This document shows positions 1 through 8,233 of a stretch of DNA of 19,799 nt, piece after piece. Within the stretch, counting starts at the first letter, position 1, and each line of letters begins with the position of its first letter. The position numbers were made by a program, and so were the translations under genes. The notes beneath the pieces were generated by a model that did no database searches, was not told the origin of the DNA, and saw only the letters and a list, made by a program, of their open reading frames with translations. Origin of the DNA: JBOGFI01 sp050743365 (GTDB lineage Bacteria > Actinomycetota > Acidimicrobiia > IMCC26256 > JACDBD01); NCBI GenBank assembly GCA_050743365.1, contig JBOGFI010000088.1, positions 1 to 19,799 of the forward strand. Reading direction: 5' to 3'.

Positions 1-11
1 CCCCCGGCACC

Positions 12-1517
12 GTGCTCCGGGCGGACGTCTGCGTCGTCGGGGCCGGCGCGGCCGGCATCGCGCTGTCCCGGGCGCTGGCCGCAGCCCGGCTGGACGTCCT
101 GCTCGTCGAGAGCGGGGACCGCGAACCCCGGGCCGAGGTCCAGGACCTCGCCGGCGGCCAGGTCGTCGGGCACAACTACCAGCCCCTGGCCGCCACCCGC
201 GTGCGCGCGCTCGGGGGGACCACCGGCCACTGGACCGGGTTCTGCCGGCCGCTCGACGCGGTCGACCTGGAGGCCCGCCCCGCGGTGCCCGACAGCGGCT
301 GGCCGTTCGCACGCGAGGAGCTCGACGCCTGGTACGAGGCCGCCCACGAGGTGCTCGAGCTCGGCCCGTACGAGTACGACCCCGACTGGTGGCACGACGC
401 CTACCGGACCGGCGAGCCCCTCGTCGACGGCCCCGACGTGGAGACGATCCTGTACCAGATCAGCTCGACCCGGTTCGGCGACACCTACCGGGGAGAGCTC
501 CGACGGTCGCGGCGCGTCACCGTCTGCCTGAACGCCAACGTCGTCAGGCTCGCCGCCACCCCGGGCGCCGGCGCGGTGACTCAGGTGGAGATCGCCACCC
601 TCACCGGCAGGCGTCTCCATGCCCGGGCGGCCTGCTACGTGCTGGCGGCAGGTGCGCTCGAGAACGCGCGCCTCCTACTGCTGTCGAGCGACGTGCAGGC
701 CTCGGGCCTCGGCAACGGCCACGACCTCGTGGGCCGGTACTTCATGGACCATCCCCACGTCGCCGCGGGCCCCGTCATCTTCACCCGGGACCGCGCCTCG
801 TTGTCGTCCTACGGCGCGCGGGTGGTGCGACTCGACCCGGCGAAGGGGGCGCGCCGGGACCAGCACGACCAGCTCGTCTGGAGTGCGATCGCGCTGACGG
901 GCGAAGCCCGACGGCGCCTCGGGGTTCTGGGGTTCAGCGCCACACTGCATTTCGAAGGCGAGTTCGTCCCCGGTGACGTGCCGCTCACCCACCTCGCGTC
1001 CGACGTGCGCGGCCTTGCCGCCGACGTGCGCACCGCCCGATTGCGCCGGTCGCGGCGCCCGGCGGCGACGCCGGCGACCCTCTACCTGCGGTGCGAGCAG
1101 TCACCCAACCGCGACAGCCGAGTCGTGCTCGGCGACGAACGCGACGCCCTCGGCCTTCCCCGAGCGCGCCTCGAGTGGCGGCTCGCCCCCACCGATATCG
1201 GGAGCGCGGCGGCGACGATGGCGCTCCTCTCCGGGGAGATGGGGCGCACGGGGCTGGGGATCGTGCGCGTGGCGCCCCCGACCGGCGAGGACCTGTTCAC
1301 TGCCGCCCAGGGTGGCCCCCACCAGCTCGGGACCGCCCGCATGCACGACGACCCCCGGCGCGGCGTCGTCGACGGCGACTGCCGGGCGCACAGTGTCGAC
1401 AACCTGTACGTCACCGGTGGGGCCGTCTTTCCTACCTCCGGGTACGCCAACCCCACGCTCACGATCGTCGCCCTGGCGCTGCGCCTCGCCGCGCACCTGC
1501 GCCGTCGTCTCGCATGA
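12..1517 (+). CDS. GMC-family FAD-dependent oxidoreductase (5' end possibly outside window)
   Basis: Predicted flavoprotein of the glucose-methanol-choline oxidoreductase family, which oxidises alcohols or sugars and passes electrons to a quinone, cytochrome or oxygen. The N-terminus has the FAD dinucleotide motif GAGAAG (residues 10-15) with an acidic residue ending the second strand (VLLVESG, Glu33). The C-terminus has the family's catalytic region: HQLGTARM with His437, then NLYVTGGAVFPTSGYANPT with Asn480. The length, 501 aa, fits the short bacterial GMC group. The GTG at 12 precedes the FAD motif by the usual few residues, but no in-frame stop lies between it and the window edge, so the true start may be upstream. 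Its stop overlaps the next gene's ATG (ATGA), so the two are probably translated together and work as large and small subunits. The substrate cannot be read from the sequence. Confidence 0.9.
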   Translation: MLRADVCVVGAGAAGIALSRALAAARLDVLLVESGDREPRAEVQDLAGGQVVGHNYQPLAATRVRALGGTTGHWTGFCRPLDAVDLEARPAVPDSGWPFAREELDAWYEAAHEVLELGPYEYDPDWWHDAYRTGEPLVDGPDVETILYQISSTRFGDTYRGELRRSRRVTVCLNANVVRLAATPGAGAVTQVEIATLTGRRLHARAACYVLAAGALENARLLLLSSDVQASGLGNGHDLVGRYFMDHPHVAAGPVIFTRDRASLSSYGARVVRLDPAKGARRDQHDQLVWSAIALTGEARRRLGVLGFSATLHFEGEFVPGDVPLTHLASDVRGLAADVRTARLRRSRRPAATPATLYLRCEQSPNRDSRVVLGDERDALGLPRARLEWRLAPTDIGSAAATMALLSGEMGRTGLGIVRVAPPTGEDLFTAAQGGPHQLGTARMHDDPRRGVVDGDCRAHSVDNLYVTGGAVFPTSGYANPTLTIVALALRLAAHLRRRLA

Positions 1518-1951
1518 GCGCGCTCGGCCGGCGCGCGTTCTTGCAGCGCCTGCTCGCGCTTGTCACCGGCGGGGGGCTATGGCCGCGCACCGGCCCGACC
1601 CTGCGACGCGACTCGGACCCGTGGCCGGCTCTCGGGGAAGCGCTGGCGCAGGTTCTCACCGACCCGGGCGCGACCCGTCGCGTCGGTCGGCGCTACCTCG
1701 ACGCCGAGCCGACCGAGGCCTCGGTCCCGCGCTTGCTCGCGCTGCTGCCGACCGGCGGCACGACGGCCGACGCGCGCGCGGCCGAGCGCGAGATCGCTCG
1801 CCACCCGCGGGCGTTCCTCGCCCGCGTCGGCAAGGCCGCCCGCGCCGATTTCGCCGAGGGCGAGACGGTGGTCGTCGACGGGTGGCAGCTCTCGCGGGCC
1901 GAGGCGCGGCTCGCAGCGCTCACGGCACTGACCTCCGAACCGCCGGCGTGA
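1514..1951 (+). CDS. Small Tat-signal partner protein of the GMC oxidoreductase
   Basis: A 145-aa protein starting inside the stop codon of the GMC gene (ATGA overlap). The N-terminus, MSALGRRAFLQRLLALV, has paired arginines (residues 6-7) followed by a hydrophobic stretch, which resembles a twin-arginine export signal. The C-terminal part carries VDGWQLSRAEARLAAL (about 121-136). From memory this motif is typical of small secreted partners encoded beside GMC dehydrogenases, such as the sorbitol or gluconate dehydrogenase small-subunit types. The inferred role is to escort the cofactor-loaded large subunit through the Tat pathway, since the GMC subunit shows no signal of its own. The short n-region and the absence of a clear AxA site leave open whether it is cleaved or stays as an anchor. 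The family assignment comes from motif and context only. Confidence 0.75.
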   Translation: MSALGRRAFLQRLLALVTGGGLWPRTGPTLRRDSDPWPALGEALAQVLTDPGATRRVGRRYLDAEPTEASVPRLLALLPTGGTTADARAAEREIARHPRAFLARVGKAARADFAEGETVVVDGWQLSRAEARLAALTALTSEPPA

Positions 1952-1972
1952 GCGTGGCGGTACTCGGGCGAG

Positions 1973-4900
1973 CTAGGCGATGAAGTACTTCGCCTCGGGG
2001 TGAGGGACGATGATGGCGGTGGTGCTCTGCTCGGGCTCGAGCTGGAACTCGTCGGTCAGCTTCACGCCGATACGGCCGAAGTCGAGCAGCTCGTCGAGCT
2101 TGGCCTGGTCCTCGAGGTCGGGACAGGCGGGGTAGCCCCAGGAGTACCGCGAGCCCCGATACTGCTGGCGGAACAATCCGGTGAGTGTGGGGCCGTCCTC
2201 GTCGGCGAAGCCCCACTCCTGGCGGATGCGCAGGTGCCACAGCTCGGCCAGGGCTTCGGTCATCTCGACCGAGAGGCCGTGGCACAGCAGGTACTCCTGG
2301 TAGCGGTCGGCGGCGAAGAGCTCGCGTTCGCGCTCCGTCGCCCGCTCGCCAACGGTCACGACGTGGAAGCCGGCGTAGTCGGGATCGCCGCTCTCGACCG
2401 AGCGGAAGAAGTCGGAGATGCAGAGGAACCGGTCCTTCTGCTGACGGGGGAACGCGAAGCGCAGCCGCTCGGTGCGGCGGTCGTCGTCGATCCACACGAC
2501 CAGGTCGTCGCCCTCGGAGTTCACAGGGAAGTAGCCCCACGACACCGCCGGCACTAGCCAGCCCTCGGCCTTGGCCGCCTCGATCTGGTCTCTCAGGATG
2601 GGGCGGATGCGGGCCTTGAACTCGTCGTCCTTCTGACCCTTCTCGGGCCGGAACTGCCACTGGTTGCGGAACAGCGCGGTCTCGTTCAGGTACCCGGCGA
2701 TCTCGTCGAGCGAAATGCCCTTGGCCACCCGCTGGTCGAGGAACGGCGGCTGGAACACCTTCACGTCGGTGGCGACGTCGGAGCGGCCCGGCACCGCCAC
2801 CGGCTCGGCTTCAGCCTCCCGCTGCGACTTGCGCTTCGGAAGCTCGCGCCCGCCCGGCGCCCGGCCGAAGTCGGGGTCGAGGCTGTCGTTGCGCAGCCCT
2901 TCCATGAGCGCGTCCATGGTGTTGAGGCCCTCGAACGCGTCCTTCCCGTAGAAGAGGCGACCCTTGTAGACCTCGCGCAGGTCGCGCTCGACGTAGTTGC
3001 GGGTGAGCGCGGCGCCACCCAGCATCACCGGGATGCGCTCGAGGCCCTGGTCGTTGAGCTCCTCCAGGTTCTCGCGCATGATCAGCGTGCTCTTCACCAA
3101 GAGCCCGCTCATGCCGATCACGTCGGCTTCGACCTCGGTCGCCTTGTCCACGAAGTCGTGCAGGGGCACCTTGATGCCGAGGTTGTGTACCTCGTAGCCG
3201 TTGTTGGTCAGGATGATGTCGACGAGGTTCTTGCCGATGTCGTGTACGTCGCCCTTGACGGTGCCGATCACCAGCCGCCCCTTGCCGGCGCCCTCGGCCT
3301 TCTCCATGTGCGGCTCGAGGTGCGCGACCGCGGCCTTCATCGTCTCCGCGCTCTGGAGCACGAACGGCAGCTGCATCTCTCCTGAGGCGAACAGGTCGCC
3401 GACGACCTTCATCCCGTCGAGGAGAACGTCGTTGATGATCGACAGTGCTTCACGGGTCTGGAGCTGCTCGTCGAGCTCGGCCTGGAGGCCCTCGCGGTCG
3501 CCGTCGATGATGCGGTGCTTGAGCCGCTCCTCCACCGGCCAACCCGAGCGGTCTTCCTTCTCGACCGCACCGGCCTCGACGCCCTCGAAGAGCGCCATGA
3601 GCTCGGTCAGCGGGTCGTAGTCATCGTGCCGTCGGTCGTACACGAGGTCGAGCGCGACTTCGCGGGCGCGCTCGTCGATCTTGTTGAGCGGGAGGATGCG
3701 GGCGGCGTGCACGATGGCGGCGTCGAGCCCGGCCTGGCGGCACTCGTGCAGGAAGACGCTGTTGAGCACGTGGCGCACCGCCGGCTTGAGGCCGAAGCTC
3801 ACGTTCGAGAGGCCCAGGATCGTGTGCGTGCCCGGCAGCTCGCCCTTGACGCGGCGGATCGCCTCGATGGTCTCGATGCCGTCGCGGCGGAGCTCCTCCT
3901 GGCCCGAGCCCAGCGGGAACGTGAGCATGTCGAAGATGAGGTCGGTCGGGTCGAGTCCGTACTTCCCTGTCGCCAGGTCGTAGATGCGACGGCAGACCCG
4001 CAGCTTCCAGTCCGCATCGCGCGCCTGGCCTTCCTCGTCGATAGCGAGACAGATCACCGCAGCGCCGTAGTCGCGCGCGAGTGAGAAGACCCGGTCGAGC
4101 CGTGAGCCCGGCGCCTCGCCGTCCTCGAGGTTGGCCGAGTTGAGGACGGCCTTGCCGCCCGAGTGCTGGAGCCCGGCCTCCATCACCTGCGGCTCTGTCG
4201 AGTCGAACACCAGCGGGAGCGCGGCCTGGGTGGCGAAGCGACCCGCGATCTCGTCCATGTCGGCGGTGCCGTCGCGACCCACGTAGTCGACGCACACGTC
4301 GAGCACGTGGGCGCCCTCCTTCACCTGATCGCGCGCCATGAGCACGCACGCGTCCCAATCCTCCTCGAGCATCGCCTCACGGAACTTCTTCGACCCGTTG
4401 GCGTTGGTGCGCTCGCCCACGGCGAGGTACGAGACGTCCTGGTCGAAGGGCACGTGGCTGTAGATCGACGAGCACCCGGGCTCGTGCTGCGGCTGGCGCG
4501 CCACCGGTGCCCGGCTGCCGACGCGCTCGACGACCTGCCGGAGGTGCTCGGGCGTCGTGCCGCAGCACCCCCCGACGATGTTGAGGCCGAACTCGCCGAC
4601 GGACCGCTCGTGCGCGTCGGCGAGCTGCTCGGGGGTCAGGTCGTAGTGGGTCCTGCCCTCCACCACCGACGGGAGGCCGGCATTGGGCAGGCAGCTCAGG
4701 AACGTCCGACCGTGCTGCGACAGGTACCGCAGGTGCTCGGTCATCTCCGCCGGCCCGGTGGCGCAGTTGAGCCCGATCACGTCGGGGCGCATCGCCTCGA
4801 GCGCGGTCAGGGCGGCACCGATCTCGGAGCCGATCAGCATGCGCCCGGTGGTCTCCATCGTGACCTGGACCATGATCGGGACCTCACGGCCGGCCTTCGC

Positions 4901-5434
4901 CGTCGCCCGGCGGCAAGCGGCGAGCGCCGCCTTCCCTTGGAGGAGGTCCTGGACCGTCTCGACCAGCAGCACGTCGACGCCCCCCGCCAGCAGGCCTTCG
5001 ACCATCAGCTCGTAGCTGTCGCGGAGGTCGGCGAACGAGATGTGGCCGAGCGACGGCAGCTTCGTGCCCGGGCCGATCGAGCCGATCACCCACCGGGGCC
5101 GGTCGGCGGTCGAATAGCCCGAGGCGACCTCCCTGGCGATGCGGGCGGCGGCCTCGTTGAGCTCGAAGGTCTTCTCCGGGATCCCGTACTCGGCCAGCAC
5201 GACCGGGAACGAGCCGAACGTGGCGGTCTCGACCGCGTCGACGCCGACGTCGAAGAACGACGAGTGCATCTCGGCGATGAGGTCGGGCCGGGTGAGCACG
5301 ACGTGCTCGTTGCACCCCTCGAGGTCGGGCCCGCCGAAGTCGTCGGGCGTGAGGTCGCGCCCCTGCACCCAGGTGCCGAAGGCACCGTCGAAGATCAGGA
5401 CACGGTCACGCAGCGCCGCGAGGAAGTCGGCCAT
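1973..5434 (-). CDS. metH: Methionine synthase, cobalamin-dependent (MetH)
   Basis: Full-length 1153-aa B12-dependent 5-methyltetrahydrofolate-homocysteine methyltransferase, the last step of methionine synthesis. All four modules are visible. The homocysteine/zinc domain spans about 1-305, with Cys224 in LNCATGP and Cys290-Cys291 in GGCCGTT. The pterin-binding domain spans about 330-600 (GERTNANGSKKF). The cobalamin domain spans about 630-850, with GDVHDIGKN placing the cobalt-ligand histidine at 731. The reactivation domain spans about 900-1150, with RYSWGYPACPD at 1096-1106 for S-adenosylmethionine. The ATG at 5434 begins a normal N-terminus (MADFLAALRDRVLIFDGAFG). A weak GGAG lies 4 nt before it and a TAGCCT box (5444-5449) lies 9 nt before it, so the gene may have its own promoter as well as readthrough from the phosphatase gene 62 nt upstream. 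No cobalamin riboswitch fits in that gap. Confidence 0.98.
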   Translation of the reverse strand: MADFLAALRDRVLIFDGAFGTWVQGRDLTPDDFGGPDLEGCNEHVVLTRPDLIAEMHSSFFDVGVDAVETATFGSFPVVLAEYGIPEKTFELNEAAARIAREVASGYSTADRPRWVIGSIGPGTKLPSLGHISFADLRDSYELMVEGLLAGGVDVLLVETVQDLLQGKAALAACRRATAKAGREVPIMVQVTMETTGRMLIGSEIGAALTALEAMRPDVIGLNCATGPAEMTEHLRYLSQHGRTFLSCLPNAGLPSVVEGRTHYDLTPEQLADAHERSVGEFGLNIVGGCCGTTPEHLRQVVERVGSRAPVARQPQHEPGCSSIYSHVPFDQDVSYLAVGERTNANGSKKFREAMLEEDWDACVLMARDQVKEGAHVLDVCVDYVGRDGTADMDEIAGRFATQAALPLVFDSTEPQVMEAGLQHSGGKAVLNSANLEDGEAPGSRLDRVFSLARDYGAAVICLAIDEEGQARDADWKLRVCRRIYDLATGKYGLDPTDLIFDMLTFPLGSGQEELRRDGIETIEAIRRVKGELPGTHTILGLSNVSFGLKPAVRHVLNSVFLHECRQAGLDAAIVHAARILPLNKIDERAREVALDLVYDRRHDDYDPLTELMALFEGVEAGAVEKEDRSGWPVEERLKHRIIDGDREGLQAELDEQLQTREALSIINDVLLDGMKVVGDLFASGEMQLPFVLQSAETMKAAVAHLEPHMEKAEGAGKGRLVIGTVKGDVHDIGKNLVDIILTNNGYEVHNLGIKVPLHDFVDKATEVEADVIGMSGLLVKSTLIMRENLEELNDQGLERIPVMLGGAALTRNYVERDLREVYKGRLFYGKDAFEGLNTMDALMEGLRNDSLDPDFGRAPGGRELPKRKSQREAEAEPVAVPGRSDVATDVKVFQPPFLDQRVAKGISLDEIAGYLNETALFRNQWQFRPEKGQKDDEFKARIRPILRDQIEAAKAEGWLVPAVSWGYFPVNSEGDDLVVWIDDDRRTERLRFAFPRQQKDRFLCISDFFRSVESGDPDYAGFHVVTVGERATERERELFAADRYQEYLLCHGLSVEMTEALAELWHLRIRQEWGFADEDGPTLTGLFRQQYRGSRYSWGYPACPDLEDQAKLDELLDFGRIGVKLTDEFQLEPEQSTTAIIVPHPEAKYFIA

Positions 5435-5496
5435 GGTGCTCCAAGGCTACCGGAGGCCCTCTCGGCGGCCCGCCGGCTAAGCACCCTCGTCGGCCG

Positions 5497-6081
5497 CTAT
5501 ACCCGAACCGCTCGGTCTGCCCGTGCGAACAGCTCGCGGTCGCCCTTGCTGTCGCCATAGGCCCACACGAACGCGGGCCGGTCGCCGAGCCAGGCGTCGA
5601 GCCGCCGGACCTTCTCGGCCCGGCGCACGTTCTCGCCCCGGAGCCCGCCGGTCAGGCGCCCGTCGGGACCCACCTCGAGCTCGGTGGCGAGCACGGCGGC
5701 GAACCCGAGCGCTCTTCCCACGGGCTTCACGTAATGACTGAACGACGCCGACACGATCACGAGCTCGTGGCCCTGCCCCCGGTGCCACTCGACCCGCTCC
5801 ACCGCTTCCGGCCGAAGGTGCCGGGCGACGATCTCGGCGGCGAACTGCTCGCCCTGTGCGGTCATGCCGGCGTCGTCCGAGCCGGCCAGCAGCCGCCGCA
5901 CGAGGGCGGTCTTGGCCGCGTTGCGACGCTTATCGAGGAGCGCGGCGGCGGCGAGGCGGGGCGAGAGCACGACCAGCGCCGCGGCCAGCCGCCGCGTACC
6001 CACGACGTGGCTGAGGAACGGCATCACGTTGTCGCGGGTCGACAGCGTCTTGTCGAAGTCGAAGACGGCGACCGTTCGCAT
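5497..6081 (-). CDS. HAD superfamily subfamily IB phosphatase
   Basis: A 194-aa phosphatase of the SerB-like HAD-IB group. The four HAD motifs are present: DFDKT (Asp8 nucleophile, Asp10 acid/base), Ser111 in VSASFSHY, Lys157 in RRAEKVRRL, and GDSKGD (176-181) for magnesium. It is the last gene of the ubiA-dprE1-dprE2 run, 23 nt after dprE2, with a GAGGA Shine-Dalgarno before its ATG. Placement suggests it dephosphorylates decaprenylphosphoryl-5-phosphoribose, the step between UbiA and DprE1. That is inference: the family also includes phosphoserine and other small-molecule phosphatases. The protein ends soon after motif IV (ADRAVRV), so the C-terminus seems about 20 residues shorter than I expect for the family. 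Confidence 0.88.
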   Translation of the reverse strand: MRTVAVFDFDKTLSTRDNVMPFLSHVVGTRRLAAALVVLSPRLAAAALLDKRRNAAKTALVRRLLAGSDDAGMTAQGEQFAAEIVARHLRPEAVERVEWHRGQGHELVIVSASFSHYVKPVGRALGFAAVLATELEVGPDGRLTGGLRGENVRRAEKVRRLDAWLGDRPAFVWAYGDSKGDRELFARADRAVRV

Positions 6082-6104
6082 ACGTCCTCATCCGTCCCCG
6101 TCGC

Positions 6105-6866
6105 TCACAGCGGGAGCCGGCGGAAGACCGGGCGGGGGAGGTGGCGCAGCACCGTCATCACGTAGCGCAGCGCAGGAGGGACCCACACCGTGTGCGACCC
6201 GCGCGCCAGGCCCGCCACGATCGCCTCGGCCACCGCCTCGGGAGTCGTGGACAGCGGTGCGGGCTTGATCCCGTGGGTCATCTTCGTGTGCACGAAGCCC
6301 GGCCGCACGACCATGACCCGGGCGCCCGACCCGGCGAGGCTGTCGCCCAGCCCTTGGAAGAAGGCGTCCATCCCCGCCTTGGTCGACCCGTAGACGAAGT
6401 TCGAGCGGCGGGCCCGCTCGCCCGCCACCGACGACATCGCCACGATCGTGCCGTGCCCCTGGGCCCGAAGCCGCTTGGCGACCGCGAGCGCCGCCGACAC
6501 CGCGCCCAGGTAGTTGACCCGGGCGATCTCGACGGCGGCGCCGCTCTCGCGCTCGGCGGTCTCCTGGTCGCCGAGCACGCCGAAGGCCACGAGCACGAGG
6601 TCGAAGTCGCCGAAGCGGTCGAAGGTCTCGTCGACGAAGGCGTCGTGCGCGTCGGTGGCCGTGGCCTCGAAGGTCACCGGCTCGACCCTGGTGGCGCCCA
6701 GCTCCTCCAGCTCCTTCGTCGCCGTGTCGAGGGCCTCGGGCCGGCGGGCGGCCAACACGACCGTGCGGGCCCGGCGCGCCACCAGCTCGCGACAGGTCGC
6801 GAGCGCGATGTCCGACCCGCCGCCGAGGACGAGCACCGATTGCACGCTTCCGAGCGCGTCCTTCAT
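6105..6866 (-). CDS. dprE2: Decaprenylphospho-2-keto-ribose reductase, SDR family (DprE2-like)
   Basis: A 253-aa short-chain dehydrogenase, matching the roughly 254 aa of mycobacterial DprE2. It has a nucleotide-binding loop GGGSDIA (residues 15-21), a catalytic serine in AMSSVAGE (145-146) and the YxxxK pair Tyr159/Lys163 in VYGSTKAG. DprE2 reduces the 2'-keto sugar made by DprE1, giving decaprenylphosphoryl-D-arabinofuranose, the donor for arabinan in actinobacterial envelopes. The assignment over other SDRs rests on the family-like start (MKDALGSVQSVLVLGGGSDIA) and on lying 8 nt after dprE1. The ATG at 6866 was chosen over upstream in-frame codons, which would run deep into dprE1. The start has no clear ribosome binding site, which fits translational coupling. 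Confidence 0.93.
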   Translation of the reverse strand: MKDALGSVQSVLVLGGGSDIALATCRELVARRARTVVLAARRPEALDTATKELEELGATRVEPVTFEATATDAHDAFVDETFDRFGDFDLVLVAFGVLGDQETAERESGAAVEIARVNYLGAVSAALAVAKRLRAQGHGTIVAMSSVAGERARRSNFVYGSTKAGMDAFFQGLGDSLAGSGARVMVVRPGFVHTKMTHGIKPAPLSTTPEAVAEAIVAGLARGSHTVWVPPALRYVMTVLRHLPRPVFRRLPL

Positions 6867-6874
6867 CGGAGATG

Positions 6875-8233
6875 TCAGACGAGCCCGAGGCGGCGGGCGA
6901 GGTCGGACTGGAGGACGTTCGAGGGGTCGACCCGTTGGCGGACCTCGGCCAGCTGGTCGAGGTGCGGGTACATGGCCGCGACCAGCTCGGGCCGAAGGCG
7001 CGAGTCCTTGGCCAAGTAGACACGGCCCCCGGCGTTCGCGACCAGCTCGTCGAGGTCGTCGAGCAGGCCTGCCAGGCCGGGCACCCCGGCCGGGATGTCG
7101 AGCGTCAGCGTCCACCCCGGCATCGGGAAGGAGAGCGGTCCCGGGTTCCCCGGACCGAACAGCTTGAGCACGGCGAGGAACGACGGGCACCGGGCGGCAC
7201 TGAACCGCTCGACGGTGCGCCGCACGGTCTCGTGCTCGTGGTCGGGGACCACATACTGGTACTGGACGAATCCACGGCTGCCATAGAGCCGGTTCCAGCC
7301 GGCGACGCCGTCGAGCGGGTGGAAGAACGCCGCGATCGACTCCAGGTCGCTCCCGTGCTCGCGCGGGGCCCTGCGGAACCAGAACTCGTTGAAGATGCCT
7401 ACCGTGACCCGGTTCAACAGATGGCTGGGCGCCCAGGGCGGCGCGACCAGGCGGGTGCGGGGATTGAACCGGAGCGGATGACGCGCCGTTCTGGGTGGGA
7501 GCGCAGCCAGAGGCGCATGGTCGCCGCGGTAGAGCACCGAACGTCCCAGGTCGGCGCCGGTGGCGAGGCAGTCGATCCAGGCCACCGAGTACCGGTACTG
7601 GTCGTCGCCGGCCCGCATCCGCGCCATCACGTCGTCGAGGTCGGACGCACGCTCCGTGTCGACCTGCACGAGCGAGGTCTCGATGGGCAGCAGCCGTAGC
7701 GTCAGCTCGGTGACGACGCCGGTGAGGCCCATCGCGCCCCCCGACGCCCAGAACAGCTCCGGGTCGCTGTCGGGCGTGACCTCGAAGGCGCCCTTGGGCG
7801 TGTGGAGCCTGATCGCGTCGACGTGGTTGGCGAAGCTCCCGTCGACGTGGTGGTTCTTGCCGTGGATGTCGGCGGCGAAGGCACCCCCGACGGTGACGTA
7901 GCGGGTGCCCGGGCTGACCGGCACGAACCAGCCGCGCGGGACCGCCATGCGCATGAGCGCATCGAGGCTCATCCCCGCCTCCACCCGCAGCACACCCCGC
8001 TCGGTGTCGAGGTCGACGACCCGACCGAGGCCGGTCGTGTCGAGCACTGTGCCGCCGGCATTCTGGGCCGCATCGCCATAGCTGCGGCCCAGGCCCCGGG
8101 GAATGGCCCCGCGGCGACCGGCGTCCGTGAGGGCGTCGCCGACCTCTCCCGCCTCGGGTGTGATGACGCGGGCGGCGGTCGGTGCGGTGCGGCCCCAGCC
8201 GGTCAGGAGTCGCGGCTCGGTGACGTCATCCAT
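6875..8233 (-). CDS. dprE1: Decaprenylphosphoryl-beta-D-ribose oxidase (DprE1-like)
   Basis: A 452-aa FAD enzyme of the VAO/ALO type that oxidises decaprenylphosphoryl ribose at C2'; the M. tuberculosis enzyme is 461 aa. Similarity by eye is strong along its length: RGLGRSYGDAAQN (46-58) and the FAD loop DIHGKNHHVDGSF (122-134), then ELFWASGGAMGLTG, FFHPLDGVAGWNRLYG, LKLFGPGN and YLAKDSR with Lys409. The mycobacterial benzothiazinone-target motif GWNICVDFP reads GWTLTLDIP here, so Thr377 sits at the Cys387 position and Thr375 at Asn385. The catalytic surroundings (His124, Lys126, Lys409) are kept, so the enzyme should be active. The start codon shares one base with the ubiA stop (TGATG), which implies coupled translation. 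In-frame upstream codons to 8440 would lie inside ubiA and were rejected. Confidence 0.95.
   Translation of the reverse strand: MDDVTEPRLLTGWGRTAPTAARVITPEAGEVGDALTDAGRRGAIPRGLGRSYGDAAQNAGGTVLDTTGLGRVVDLDTERGVLRVEAGMSLDALMRMAVPRGWFVPVSPGTRYVTVGGAFAADIHGKNHHVDGSFANHVDAIRLHTPKGAFEVTPDSDPELFWASGGAMGLTGVVTELTLRLLPIETSLVQVDTERASDLDDVMARMRAGDDQYRYSVAWIDCLATGADLGRSVLYRGDHAPLAALPPRTARHPLRFNPRTRLVAPPWAPSHLLNRVTVGIFNEFWFRRAPREHGSDLESIAAFFHPLDGVAGWNRLYGSRGFVQYQYVVPDHEHETVRRTVERFSAARCPSFLAVLKLFGPGNPGPLSFPMPGWTLTLDIPAGVPGLAGLLDDLDELVANAGGRVYLAKDSRLRPELVAAMYPHLDQLAEVRQRVDPSNVLQSDLARRLGLV

Noticed and set aside
1952..1972. Bidirectional terminator between the Tat partner gene and metH
   Set aside because: The 21-nt gap has no stem followed by a T-run; the other convergent junctions at 12883-12891 and 15004-15046 likewise show none.
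5463..5475. GC palindrome CGGCGGCCCGCCG between the phosphatase gene and metH as a terminator
   Set aside because: The usable stem is only about 5 bp with a 3-nt loop and no T-run; in 70% GC DNA such palindromes are expected by chance.
5435..5496. Cobalamin riboswitch upstream of metH
   Set aside because: The gap is 62 nt, far shorter than the roughly 200-nt element, and no B12-box-like sequence is visible. The gaps before the mutase and adenosyltransferase genes are also too short.
4163..5560. 465-codon open frame opposite metH
   Set aside because: It is the antisense shadow of metH with Arg/Val/Leu/His-biased composition and no domain motifs; the metH reading is full length with all catalytic residues.
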